Of a DNA stretch of 64,000 bases, positions 42,516 to 52,200 are shown piece by piece. Both the position numbers and the translations under genes were made by a program. Within the stretch, counting starts at the first letter, position 1, and every line of letters starts with the position of its first letter. The notes beneath the pieces were generated by a model that saw only the letters and a list, made by a program, of their open reading frames with translations, was not told where the DNA came from and made no database searches. The stretch is from an uncultured bacterium (GTDB taxonomy: Bacteria > Actinomycetota > Coriobacteriia > Coriobacteriales > Eggerthellaceae). The stretch lies in assembly GCA_937890835.1 (NCBI GenBank), contig CALADF010000001.1, positions 1 through 64,000 on the forward strand, written 5' to 3'.

Positions 42516-43586
42516 ATGGCAGAGAAAGTCCTGATGAAGGGAAACGAGGCTCTCGCCGAAAGCGCGTTGCGTGCGGGATGCCGCTTCTTCTTCGGTTACC
42601 CCATCACGCCGCAAACCGAGCTTGCGGCCTACATGTCCAAGCGCATGCCCAAGATCGGAGGGACCTACCTTCAGGCTGAAAGCGAGATCGCCGCGATCAA
42701 CATGGTCTACGGCGCTTCGGCTGCGGGCGCGCGCGTCATGACGTCCTCGTCGTCTCCCGGCATCTCGCTCAAGAGCGAGGGCATCTCCTACATGGCGGGT
42801 GCCGATCTGCCGGGCGTCATCGTCAACATTCAGCGCGGTGGCCCCGGCCTCGGCAGCATCCAGCCTTCCCAGTCGGATTACTGGCAGGCGACGCGCGCAA
42901 CCGGCCACGGCGACTTCCATGTCGTCGTCTTCGCACCCTCGACCGTGCAGGAGATGAGCGACCTCGCGTTCGCCGCGTTCGACGTCGCCGACAAGTACCG
43001 TACGCCCGTTATGATCCTCGGTGACGGCATGCTCGGCCAGATGATGGAGCCCGTCGAGCTGCCCGACCCCGTCGATCCCGCCGACCTTCCCGAAAAGCCC
43101 TGGGCGACGGTCGGGCACAAGCACAAGCGCGCGCACAACGTCGCGAATTCCCTGTATCTGACCGCTGAGGCCCTCGAAGAGCTCGTGGTGGAGCGTTTCG
43201 AGCGCTACGCTGAGATCGAGCGCAACGAGCAACGCGCGGAGTCGTATCTTGTCGACGACGCGGAGATCGTTCTCGTTGCATACGGCGCTTCGGCGCGTGT
43301 CGCGCGCAGCGCGGTCAACGCCGCGCGCGAGAGCGGCATCAAGGCGGGTTTGGTTCGTCCGATCACGCTTTGGCCTTATCCGGCAGAGGCGTTGAAGGCG
43401 ACGTTTGGCACCGCCAAGCAATATCTGGTGGTCGAGATGAGCATGGGCCAGATGCTCGACGACGTGCGTCTGGTCGTCGAGGGCCGCGCTCCCGTGTCGT
43501 TCTTCGGGCGCACCGGCGGCGTCATCCCGACGCCTGCGGAGGTTCTCGAGCATATCAAGGAACTCAACGAGAAGGTGGGTGAGTAA
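42516..43586 (+). CDS. korA: 2-oxoacid:ferredoxin oxidoreductase alpha subunit
   Basis: The product is 356 residues. GNEALAESALRAGCRFFFGY then PITPQTE near 11-33 is the typical start of KorA/VorB alpha subunits. SSSPGISLKSEGISYMAG near 76 and QRGGPGLG near 109 follow, and the later domain II starts near 245. Together with beta it binds 2-oxoacid and thiamine diphosphate. It starts eight bases after korD. The acid specificity (2-oxoglutarate, branched-chain or aryl 2-oxoacids) cannot be fixed from sequence; the ligases beside it hint at branched or aryl acids. Confidence 0.88.
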   Translation: MAEKVLMKGNEALAESALRAGCRFFFGYPITPQTELAAYMSKRMPKIGGTYLQAESEIAAINMVYGASAAGARVMTSSSSPGISLKSEGISYMAGADLPGVIVNIQRGGPGLGSIQPSQSDYWQATRATGHGDFHVVVFAPSTVQEMSDLAFAAFDVADKYRTPVMILGDGMLGQMMEPVELPDPVDPADLPEKPWATVGHKHKRAHNVANSLYLTAEALEELVVERFERYAEIERNEQRAESYLVDDAEIVLVAYGASARVARSAVNAARESGIKAGLVRPITLWPYPAEALKATFGTAKQYLVVEMSMGQMLDDVRLVVEGRAPVSFFGRTGGVIPTPAEVLEHIKELNEKVGE

Positions 43587-43588
43587 TC

Positions 43589-44443
43589 GTGGCGGACGAG
43601 AAAAAGGAGACCAAAGTCGTCTTCGAACGTCCTCATGCGCTGCTGCCCGTGGTGACGAACTACTGCCCCGGCTGCGCGCACGGCATCGTCACCAGGTTGG
43701 TGGCTGAGGTGCTCGACGAACTCGACGTCGAGGGCGACGCTATCGGCGTGGCACCCGTCGGATGCGCCGTCATGGCGTACGATTTCTTCGGCTGCGACAT
43801 GATCGAGGCCGCGCACGGCCGCGCACCTGCGGTGGCGACGGCTGTCAAGCGCGTTCATCCCGACGGCGTGGTTTTCGCCTACCAGGGCGACGGCGACCTC
43901 GCCTCCATCGGCATGGCCGAGACGGTGCACGCCGCCACACGTGGTGAGAACATCACCATCATCTTCATCAACAACGCCATTTACGGCATGACCGGCGGCC
44001 AGATGGCTCCGACCTCGTTGCCGAATCAGGTCACGCAGACCTCGCCCTACGGTCGCGATGTCTCGTCGGCGGGTTATCCCGTGCGCGTTTGCGAGATGCT
44101 CTCCACCCTCGACGGCGTGGCGTATCTCGAGCGTGTCACCGTCGACACGCCGAAGAACGTCCGCAAGGCGAAGAAGGCCCTGAAGAAGGCGTTCAAGAAC
44201 CAGGTGGACGGCGTGGGCTACTCTCTGATCGAGGTCGTCTCCACCTGCCCGACCAACTGGGGCCTCACCCCGCAGGACGCGTTCGCCTGGATGCGCGAGA
44301 ACATGCTGCCGTACTACCCGCTCGGCGTGTACAAAGACGTCGTCGCCGACGGCTACGAGAACGCCGCGCAGGCGGCGGCCGCTCGCAGCGCGGCGTGCCC
44401 CATCGCCCATCCCGAGAATCAGACGGAAGGAGGCGCGCGATGA
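43589..44443 (+). CDS. korB: 2-oxoacid:ferredoxin oxidoreductase beta subunit (TPP-binding)
   Basis: The product is 284 residues from GTG 43589. NYCPGCAHGIV near 23 and the thiamine-diphosphate motif YQGDGDLASIG near 97 with NNAIYGMTGGQMAPTS near 128 are diagnostic. It catalyses reversible oxidative decarboxylation of a 2-oxoacid to acyl-CoA. Its stop overlaps the gamma-subunit start in ATGA. Confidence 0.9.
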   Translation: MADEKKETKVVFERPHALLPVVTNYCPGCAHGIVTRLVAEVLDELDVEGDAIGVAPVGCAVMAYDFFGCDMIEAAHGRAPAVATAVKRVHPDGVVFAYQGDGDLASIGMAETVHAATRGENITIIFINNAIYGMTGGQMAPTSLPNQVTQTSPYGRDVSSAGYPVRVCEMLSTLDGVAYLERVTVDTPKNVRKAKKALKKAFKNQVDGVGYSLIEVVSTCPTNWGLTPQDAFAWMRENMLPYYPLGVYKDVVADGYENAAQAAAARSAACPIAHPENQTEGGAR

Positions 44444-44979
44444 GTCGTGAGCTTCAAATCGTCCTCGCAGGCTTCGGAGGCCAGGGCGTCCTGTTCGCAG
44501 GCAAGGTGATCGCCTACGCCGGCCTCGTCGAGGATCGCCAGCTCTCCTGGCTTCCCTCCTACGGCCCCGAGATGCGCGGCGGGACGGCCAACTGCTCGGT
44601 GACGCTTTCCGACGACGCGATCGGCAGCCCGCTCGTCACCGCGCCGAACGCGCTTGTCGCCATGAACCAGCCGTCTTTCGACAAGTTCATCGACGAGGTC
44701 GTCGAGGGCGGCGTCGTGGTGGTCGACTCGGCCATGGTGGGCGATGTCGCCAAGCGCGAAGGCGTCGACGTCGTGAGCATCCCCGCAACTGAGATCGCCG
44801 AGGAGGCTGGCCTGAAGGGCTTGGCCAACATCGTGTTGGTCGGGCGTTTGTGGGCCGAGACGCGTTTTTGCGACCGGGAATCCCTCGACGCCGCAATCGA
44901 CAAGTGCGTTCCCGCGAGGAAGGCCGCGATGGTGGCGAAGAACAAGCAGGCGCTCGAGCTGGGCATCGGCACCGCGTAG
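44440..44979 (+). CDS. korC: 2-oxoacid:ferredoxin oxidoreductase gamma subunit
   Basis: The product is 179 residues from the ATG at 44440 with GGAAGGAGG upstream. LAGFGGQGVLFAGKV near 8 and SYGPEMRGGTANCSV near 38 are the gamma-subunit signatures. It completes a separate-subunit enzyme of the KorABCD/VorABCD type. The second XRE-cupin gene follows 18 bases later, so all may be co-transcribed. Confidence 0.9.
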   Translation: MSRELQIVLAGFGGQGVLFAGKVIAYAGLVEDRQLSWLPSYGPEMRGGTANCSVTLSDDAIGSPLVTAPNALVAMNQPSFDKFIDEVVEGGVVVVDSAMVGDVAKREGVDVVSIPATEIAEEAGLKGLANIVLVGRLWAETRFCDRESLDAAIDKCVPARKAAMVAKNKQALELGIGTA

Positions 44980-44997
44980 CCGCTGAAGGAGGCGTTT

Positions 44998-45555
44998 ATG
45001 GACGAAAAGGAAAGCATGCGCGAAGTGGGCTTGCGCATCCAGGGGCTGCGAGAAGCATGCGATTACAGCCTTGAGGAGATGGCGGCCGAGCTCGACGTCG
45101 ACCCCGCGACGCTGTGCGAGTGGGAGGAGACCGGCGCTGATGTCCCCATCTCGGCGATTTATCACATGGCGCGCATGTTCAACGTGGAGCTGACCGAGAT
45201 TCTCACGGGCACGGCGGCGAAACTCGACACCTACCACGTGGTGCGTCGTGGCCAGGGCAAGGAAGTCGATCGTTACCCCGGATATCACTACGACGACATG
45301 GCGTGGCGTTATCAGAACAAGATCATGCAGCCTCTCGTCGTGGTGCTCGATCCGAGCGACGAGCCTGCGAAATTGGTCACCCATCGCGGGCAGGAGTTCA
45401 ACTTCGTCATCGAAGGCTCCATCGTCGTCGTGTTCGACGACAAGGAGATCGTCCTCAACGAGTGGGACAGCATTTACTTCAACCCCATGCACCCGCACGG
45501 TCAGCGTTGCCACGGCGATAAGCCCGGTAAGTTCATCACCATCATCGCTGAATAG
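44998..45555 (+). CDS. XRE-family regulator with C-terminal cupin, copy 2
   Basis: The product is 185 residues with GAAGGAGG upstream. The helix-turn-helix spans about 8-65 (GLRIQGLREACDYSLEEMAA). The cupin spans about 110-180: THRGQEFNFVIEGSIVVVFD, then LNEWDSIYFNPMHPHGQRC. It is similar in layout to the protein at 38952, and again precedes an acyl-CoA synthetase. It probably controls that ligase and perhaps the kor genes in response to an acid or CoA ester. Confidence 0.87.
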   Translation: MDEKESMREVGLRIQGLREACDYSLEEMAAELDVDPATLCEWEETGADVPISAIYHMARMFNVELTEILTGTAAKLDTYHVVRRGQGKEVDRYPGYHYDDMAWRYQNKIMQPLVVVLDPSDEPAKLVTHRGQEFNFVIEGSIVVVFDDKEIVLNEWDSIYFNPMHPHGQRCHGDKPGKFITIIAE

Positions 45556-45600
45556 TTTCTGCTTTGATCTGGCGGGGTTTTGCTCGGGTTTAACGAAATT

Positions 45601-45652
45601 CACGCCCGCTCGTCCTCCGACTTCTCGGCCGGGGGCGGCGGGCGTGGTTCTT
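45601..45652 (+). terminator. Possible terminator after second XRE-cupin gene
   Basis: CACGCCCGC (45601-45609) pairs with GCGGGCGTG (45638-45646) with a long loop; tail GTTCTT. Modest signal. Confidence 0.35.
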
Positions 45653-45694
45653 GGTTCTTAGAGACGCGATGTTTTGTCAGTGAGGCATTATCAA

Positions 45695-47368
45695 ATGGAT
45701 TACATTCTGAAGAAATACTGTCCGCGTATCGAGTTCGACTCCTACGAGGATTTCTACGAGAACTTTCGCATCGAGGTTCCCGAGACCTTCAACTTCGCCT
45801 ACGACGTGGTGGACGAGTGGGCGCGCGTCGAACCTGAGAAGCGAGCTTTGGTATGGTGCGACGACGAGGGCGAGGAGCGCACCTTCACGTTCACGGATAT
45901 CTCGCGTCTCTCCAACAGGGCCGCGAATGCCTTCAAAGAACTCGGCATCGGCAAAGGCGACGTGGTCATGTGCATCCTCCGCCGACGCTGGGAGTATTGG
46001 GTCGTTGCCGTGGCACTCTGCAAGCTCGGTGCCACCATTATCCCCGCAACGCTTCAGCTGACGAAGAAAGACATCGCGTACCGCGTCCAGAGCGCCGATG
46101 TGAAGATGCTCGTCTGCGTGAACGACGACTACGTTTGCTCCCAGGTGGAGGAGGCCCTGCCCGCTTGTCCGACCGTCGATCATAAGATCGTCGTCGCCGG
46201 CGCGCGTGGGGGCTGGCTTGGATTCGACGAATTGGTCGAATCCGCGTCTGAGGAGTGGACGCGTCCTGTGGGCGCGGAGGGCGTGACGTCGCGCGACATC
46301 ATGCTCGTCTACTTCACCAGCGGGACGACCGGCATGGCCAAGGCGGTCTGCCATAACTTCGCGCACCCGCTCGGCCACATACTCACGGCGAAGTATTGGC
46401 AGCAGGTCGAGGAGAACACGCTCCACATGTCGGTGACGGATTCCGGCTGGGCGAAGTTCGGCTGGGGCAAGATCTACGGACAGTGGATCGCCGGCGCCAC
46501 CGTGTTCGCCTACGATATGGAGAAGTTCGTTCCGACGCACCTTCTTCAGAAGATTCAGGACTATCGCCTGACCACCTTCTGCGCACCTCCGACCATGTAC
46601 CGGTTCATGTTGCAGGAGGACGTGGCGTCTTACGATCTTTCGAGCGTGAAGAACTTCGCGACGGCGGGCGAGCCGCTTAATCCCGAGGTGACCATCGCCT
46701 GGGAGCGTTTGACCGGCAAGCGCATTCGCGAGGGTTTCGGCCAGACCGAGGGCCCGGTTTTGCTGGCGACCTTCCCGTGGATCGACCCGCGTCCCGGCTC
46801 TATGGGCAAGCCATCGCCTCTTCTCAACATTAAGTTGCTCGACGACGACGGCGTGGAGGTCGAAGACGGTGAAGAGGGGGCTATCTGCGTCACAGGGTTG
46901 AAGGAGGCTTATCCTTCCGGTTTGTTCGTCGGGTATTACCGCGACGAGGAGCGCACGCGCGAAGCTGTCGGCGGCGAGTATTACAACCTGCACGATATGG
47001 CCTGGCGTGACTCCGACGGTTACTGCTATTTCGTCGGACGCAACGACGACGTGATCAAATGCTCGGGGTACCGTATCGGTCCCTTCGAGGTCGAAAGCGC
47101 CCTCATCGAGCACCCGGCGGTCGTGGAGTGCGCCGTCACCGCCGCGCCCGACCCCATTCGCGGAAAGGTGGTGAAGGCGACCATCGTGCTCGCTCGCGGA
47201 TGGGAGCCCTCCGACGAGCTTGTCAAGGAGTTGCAAAACCACGTGAAGCGCACGACCGCGCCTTATAAGTACCCGCGAATCGTCGAGTTCACCGACGAGC
47301 TTCCCAAGACCGTCGGCGGTAAGATCAAACGACGTTTGATCAGGCAAAACGATGGTATCGAAGACTAG
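45695..47368 (+). CDS. AMP-forming acyl-CoA synthetase, copy 2
   Basis: The product is 557 residues from the ATG at 45695, with GTGAGG upstream; TTG 45674 and GTG 45680 are alternatives. It shows YFTSGTTGMAKAVCH near 205, SVTDSGWAKFGWGKIYGQW near 247, REGFGQTEGPV near 348, GRNDDVIKCSGYRIGPFEVE near 446 and GGKIKRRLIR at the end. It is a paralogue of the gene at 39639 with a shorter N-terminus and central region. Likely activates a related carboxylic acid. PPi released could feed the HppA pump. Confidence 0.86.
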   Translation: MDYILKKYCPRIEFDSYEDFYENFRIEVPETFNFAYDVVDEWARVEPEKRALVWCDDEGEERTFTFTDISRLSNRAANAFKELGIGKGDVVMCILRRRWEYWVVAVALCKLGATIIPATLQLTKKDIAYRVQSADVKMLVCVNDDYVCSQVEEALPACPTVDHKIVVAGARGGWLGFDELVESASEEWTRPVGAEGVTSRDIMLVYFTSGTTGMAKAVCHNFAHPLGHILTAKYWQQVEENTLHMSVTDSGWAKFGWGKIYGQWIAGATVFAYDMEKFVPTHLLQKIQDYRLTTFCAPPTMYRFMLQEDVASYDLSSVKNFATAGEPLNPEVTIAWERLTGKRIREGFGQTEGPVLLATFPWIDPRPGSMGKPSPLLNIKLLDDDGVEVEDGEEGAICVTGLKEAYPSGLFVGYYRDEERTREAVGGEYYNLHDMAWRDSDGYCYFVGRNDDVIKCSGYRIGPFEVESALIEHPAVVECAVTAAPDPIRGKVVKATIVLARGWEPSDELVKELQNHVKRTTAPYKYPRIVEFTDELPKTVGGKIKRRLIRQNDGIED

Positions 47369-47403
47369 AGGGGGAATCTTTCGACGATAAGCTCCCATAC
47401 TTG

Positions 47404-47430
47404 AGCGCCCTGCGTTGGCAGGGCGCTTTG
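47404..47430 (+). terminator. Terminator of the acyl-CoA synthetase gene
   Basis: AGCGCCCTGC (47404-47413) pairs with GCAGGGCGCT (47418-47427), loop GTTG, tail TTG. A TATACT hexamer follows at 47432-47437 and could be a -10 for the next gene. Confidence 0.7.
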
Positions 47431-47471
47431 CTATACTGGGGATATCCGGCCGATCGAAGGAGACGGGCTTC

Positions 47472-48299
47472 ATGCTTCCCTATGTGAAAAAATACGTCAT
47501 CGTCGCGTGCGTCATCGCCGTCGTGATCCCGCTTGTCGTGTCAACGGCGTGGCCGCTTTTCACGGGGCAGATCATGGCCGCGTCCGTCGGCGGGCTCATC
47601 TTGCTGTTGGCGTTATTCTTCGGCGGCTTTCTCGTGTCGGTGCGCGTCATGGGCCGAAAAGCCGATGAGCTCGTCGATGGCTACATCGCCCTTTACGACG
47701 AGAAATGCGACCCTCAGGCGTTCGTCGATGCTTCGAGGGATATCGCCTCCTCCGTCGTCGTTCCGTTCACGCCTTCAGGGGCATGGTTCATCGGCTATTA
47801 CGCGCAGGCGATGCTCGATCTCGGGTTCGTCGAAAAGGCGGAGAAGCTGCGCGATGCGATGTTCGACACCATCGCGAAATCCAAGAAGGCGTCGGATCAG
47901 ATCTCGATGATCGTCGACCTCGTTTCCTTGATGACGAAGCTCGAAGGGCCTGAGGAAACGCTTCCCGTGGTGGAGAAGGGGATCGAGTTGATCGGCGCGC
48001 CCGCCGAGTTGGATGCGGCTGTTCAAAAGGATTACCTGACGAGCCAGGCTCAAATCCTGCGCGCTCGCATGAACGGCGAACTCGACAAACTCGCCACCCT
48101 TTACGCCGACGTCGTTTCCAGGGAATTGGTTCCCATGCGCATACGCGTCGAGTGCGCATGGGAGGAGGCTCGCATTCATTTCAACGCGGGCGATGCCGCT
48201 CGCGAGCGCGATAGTCTCGAATTCGTGGTTGGGCACGGCAACAAGCTCGCGTTGGTCGCCCCCGCTCGCGCACGTCTCGAGGTCCTGGCGAATCGATGA
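47472..48299 (+). CDS. Membrane-anchored TPR-like protein of unknown function
   Basis: The product is 275 residues from the ATG at 47472 with GAAGGAGA upstream. Two membrane helices (about 8-28 and 34-58) are followed by an all-helical soluble part whose regular paired helices (AMLDLGFVEKAEKLRDAM, then ETLPVVEKGIELIG) resemble tetratricopeptide repeats. No catalytic motif is visible. It follows the acyl-CoA synthetase after a terminator. Function unknown. Confidence 0.65.
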   Translation: MLPYVKKYVIVACVIAVVIPLVVSTAWPLFTGQIMAASVGGLILLLALFFGGFLVSVRVMGRKADELVDGYIALYDEKCDPQAFVDASRDIASSVVVPFTPSGAWFIGYYAQAMLDLGFVEKAEKLRDAMFDTIAKSKKASDQISMIVDLVSLMTKLEGPEETLPVVEKGIELIGAPAELDAAVQKDYLTSQAQILRARMNGELDKLATLYADVVSRELVPMRIRVECAWEEARIHFNAGDAARERDSLEFVVGHGNKLALVAPARARLEVLANR

Positions 48300-48305
48300 C
48301 GCCCG

Positions 48306-48350
48306 ATCGGCGACGTAGCGCGGAGTTCGTCGCCGATTCCCGCGCTACGT
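48306..48350. repeat. Two interleaved perfect inverted repeats
   Basis: ATCGGCGACG (48306-48315) pairs with CGTCGCCGAT (48328-48337). ACGTAGCGCGG (48313-48323) pairs with CCGCGCTACGT (48340-48350). The arms interleave and overlap by three bases, so the two stems cannot both form fully. It lies between convergent genes and has no T-run. Confidence 0.55.
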
Positions 48351-48444
48351 GAAATATGCGGGTTCGCGTGAGCGGTCGATCAGCGCATGCGCAGGACGGG
48401 AAACGCTGGTCGCGGGCTCTTCTCGGAGGTTCGAGCTGACTCCT

Positions 48445-48876
48445 TTACGCCCAGACCGCTTTCATGAAGTCTCCGTAGCAGTCGTCGCAAATCGAGACCG
48501 TTCGGTATAGAAGCTCGAGGCATTCGTCGCCGACCGTGTCGCCTGCGATGATGCCGTCGGTTTCGGCGATGAGGTCGTTGTCGTCGTCGATGTAGAATTT
48601 CACCCAGCGGAAGCGCAGGTTGCAGCTGTTGCAGCAGATAAGTGCCTGCGCGGTCTTTTCCGTGGGAATGCTCACGATGGTCGAGGTCACCAGCTGCACG
48701 CTCTCCCCGTCGGCATCGAACAGCACGTTCACGCGGATGTGGTTGAATTTGAAGTCCCCTCCGCCGAAGTTCACGATGAACATCGGTCTGTCGCCGATTT
48801 CCGAACGATCGTATTTAACGTCGTTTGCAACGAGGGTCGCTTCGAACTTGCTCGCTTGCTCTTGCGCGGTTGCCAT
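48445..48876 (-). CDS. YbjN-like protein
   Basis: The product is 143 residues with GAAAGGAACC upstream of the ATG at 48876. It has the alternating fold pattern of the YbjN/type III chaperone-like family: VKYDRSEIGDRPMFIVNFGG near 21, FKFNHIRVNVLFDADGESVQL near 41, then helices. Two CxxC-like pairs are present: ICCNSC near 79 and ICDDC near 131, suggesting a bound metal. It is the last gene of the WYL-AAA-M41 minus-strand group. YbjN-family proteins are stress- or secretion-related adaptors; the role here is unknown. Confidence 0.6.
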   Translation of the reverse strand: MATAQEQASKFEATLVANDVKYDRSEIGDRPMFIVNFGGGDFKFNHIRVNVLFDADGESVQLVTSTIVSIPTEKTAQALICCNSCNLRFRWVKFYIDDDNDLIAETDGIIAGDTVGDECLELLYRTVSICDDCYGDFMKAVWA

Positions 48877-48969
48877 GATGGTTCCTTTCTCGAGTTGATG
48901 CGAACGAGGTTTGCGTTGCGCCTAGTGCTTATTGTGCCATGCCCGACGATTGGATTTGCGCAAACGCTG

Positions 48970-49176
48970 CTATGAATTGAGCAGGTCTTCGCAATATCGC
49001 AGACGGTCTTGCTGCGTCGCGCAGGCTCCTCCGTCTCCGTCGTGCGGTTCGTGGCCGCATCCGGCTCCCTCTGAATTTCCCGTCCCGCCTTCGGTCTGCG
49101 CGCCTGCGGTCGCGCCTTTGCCCCCGAGCGCGCTTTGCAGGCTTGCAAGCAGGTCCTGCGTGTCGATTGATGCCAT
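48970..49176 (-). CDS. Small Cys/His-containing protein
   Basis: The product is 68 residues from the ATG at 49176, with GGAGCAG upstream. An N-terminal helix (IDTQDLLASLQSALGG) is followed by a Gly-rich linker, then GCGHEPHDGDGGAC and a short helix ending RLRYCEDLLNS. The Cys/His spacing could hold a metal. It lies 40 bases after the AAA-M41 gene on the same strand. No family recognised; it could be a small partner or adaptor of the protease. Confidence 0.5.
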   Translation of the reverse strand: MASIDTQDLLASLQSALGGKGATAGAQTEGGTGNSEGAGCGHEPHDGDGGACATQQDRLRYCEDLLNS

Positions 49177-49216
49177 GCTCTGCTCCTTGTCTCGCGTCCT
49201 CATCCGCCTTCGGCGG

Positions 49217-52200
49217 CTATGCGCTTTGCCTCGTCGGCGTACCTGCGCCGTTCGCGCCGCCTGCGCTGTTTTTCCAGATAGCCGTGATGCCATCGCCCGT
49301 CATCGTCTCGTTCTCGAGGAGAGCCGAGGCCATCGTTCGAAGCGTTTCCTCGTTGCGCTCCAAGGTTTCAAGCGCGCGGCTCATGCCTCGATCGAGCAGG
49401 CTGTTCATGGCCTCGAGGACGTGCGGAGGAAGGTCTTTCGCGCGCAACGTTCCCTTGCCCGTATCGTCGGTGTAGCGGATGAAGCCCGCGGGAGACATTC
49501 CCCACGTTGCCGCCCAGTTCAGAGCAAGATCGGTCGCCTGGGCGAGATCTGACGAGTTTCCGGTTGAATAATCGTTGCAGATGAGCTTTTCCGCAGCCAT
49601 GCCCGCCATCAGCACGGCGATGCGCGATTCGATGTCGGCCGCCGTCGGCAGCGGGTCGCAGGCGCGTTCGTGCTGCACGTATCCAAGCGCCCCCGTTCCC
49701 TCTTGCTCTATGGTCACGGTCACGATGTCCGTGCGCCCGGTAAGCGCAAGACTGACCAGGGCGTGCCCCGCCTCGTGATGCGCGATACGCGCGAGCGCGC
49801 CGGCCCCTTCGACGTCGGCGGGTTGATAGACGGCCGCGGCTGTCATCTTGCAGAGCGATTCGATGGAGGGGATGTGGCGTGCGCAGATGGTTGCGAGGGG
49901 CGTGGCGCGCGCAAGTTCGGGCTCATGCGGCTCGCTCTCGAGGCTTTTCAGGCGCGGGGTGATGGCGCGGTTGGTGTTGACCCGCGCGGTCTCGGACGAG
50001 AGGGGATCTGAATCGGAGGTTGCGTCAGAGGCTTTGGGGGCAGGCTGGGATGAAAGCGCCGAGGGCGCTTTCATCGTCGACAGGTTGGCGAGATCGGTCT
50101 CGCTTCCAAGCTCGGATGAGGGGTCGCATGCTTTCAAGGCGATGACTTCCTGGATGACGCGATCGACGAAACGTCCGTTGCCGAAGTTTTCGACGTTGTG
50201 GAAGTAGCGCATGATCGATCGCGCTGCCTCGCGAGCCTCGTCGTCGACCGTGAACCCTGCCTTGCTCATCTTGAGCATGAATATCTCGAGCAGCTCGTCG
50301 GTGTCGTAGTCGTCGAACCTGAACGTGTAGCCGACGCGTGAGGAGAGACCCGAGTTGGCATCGAGCAGCTCGCGCATCTCGCGGTCGTATCCTGCGAGCA
50401 TGACGACGAACTCGCCTTTTCGATCCTCCATGGCCTTGACGAGCGTGGCGAGCGCCTCGCGTCCTGCCGAGCTTTCGAGCAGCGCGTACGCCTCGTCGAT
50501 GAACAGTACGCCGCCGAGCACGGACTCGATGACCTTCGCGGTGTTCTTCGCGGTGCCGCCTACTTCCGACCTGATGAGGTCTTTCGCTTCGATTTCCTTG
50601 AACGTGGGGGAGGCCACGGCGCCGACGTTGAAAAGGACCTTCGCGATGATGCGCGCGATGGTCGTCTTTCCCGTGCCCGGGTTTCCGAGAAACGTCATGT
50701 GAAGGTTGGTTTCAGGCAGCTTCAGCCCTGCGCGTCGCGCGCGCTCGCGGAACGTGACGACGCGTTCGAGCTCGAGGACCTTTTCCTTGGGGTGCTTGAG
50801 GCCGATCAAATCGCCGAGCAGCGCTTCGGCTGACACGTCCTCGGCGTTGAGCGCATCGAGCATAGCTCGCCTGTCGGGGATGTCGCAGCATTCGATGACG
50901 ACGTCGCCTTCCTGAGCCGACGCAACCGATTCCGCGATGCGGTTGGCATGGCTGATGATGGCTTTCTGCAAAACCTCGCGTGCGAACCGCCCGTTCCCGA
51001 AGCTCTTGAAGTTGCGGAAGTAGTCGAACAGCTCGGAAAGCTCCGCCTCGATGCCTTCTCCCGCCGTGAACCCGGTCGAATCCAGCTCGCGCATGAATAT
51101 CTCGATAAGCTGATCGGTGGTGAAGTCTTCGAAATGGAAGCGGTAGCTGATCCGCGAGGCGAGGCCCGGGTTCACGTCGATGAAATCCTGCATCTCGCGT
51201 TCGTAGCCCGCGAGTATGACGACGAGGTCGTCTCGGTAATCCTCCATGCATTTCACGAGCTCGGCGATGGCTTCCTTGGAAAACCCCGCGTCGGAGTTCG
51301 GATTGGGCGCGAGGGCGTAGGCCTCGTCGATGAACAAAACCCCGCCCCGCGCCTTTTGAACGACGTCATTGACCTGTTTGTCCGTGTGGCCGACGTATTT
51401 GGCGATCAGGTCTTTCGACGTGACCTCCATGAACTTGTTCTGCGGGATGATGCCGATCTTGTACAGCATGGTCGATACGATGCGGGCGACGGTGGTCTTT
51501 CCCGTTCCCGGGTTTCCCGAGAACAGCATGTGCATGCTCGATGACGGCATGGCGTGCCCTTTGCCCTTCGCCCTTTTCGCGAAGATGGCGTACGCTTCAA
51601 GCTCTCTGATCGTGTGCTTCACCGAGTCGAGTCCGACGATGTTGTCGAGCATCTCGTCAAGTGAAGAAGATTGGTAGCGACTTCGGGGAAGCGTCAACGT
51701 TCCCGAAGCGTTTGAGGTTTTAGCGAGGTAGTCGGCGAGTTCGATCCCGCGAAACGGCAGAGCATCGGCGTTGAACTCGACGTAGCGCGTGAAGCGCTCA
51801 TGGAACTCATCGTCGATCATCGCGCGGATGCTCTCTTCGAGTTTGTTGCAGTACGTCTCGTAGATGGTCTCCGTATCGACGCCTGCGAGCTCGAGCGTGT
51901 GCTCGCCGAGCAGCATCTCGAGAGCCGGGGACAGCCCGATGAACTTCGTCAGATCCGCACGCGATCCGACGAGGACGAGGTAGCGATGGTCGACGATATG
52001 GCCGAAACGCTCGATGAGGTAACGCGCGGCGAAGCTCGAGGACGCATCTGACTGGAAGAAGTCGCCGATGCGGTCGCACACGTAGAGCTGTCGCGGAGCA
52101 AGGTTCTCGTCCTGGGTGGAGTGGAAGGTGGCGTCAGCCGAGTTGACCGATCGCAGCAGTCCCGTGATGTGCTGGCGCCTGACGCCGCCCTCGTCGATTT

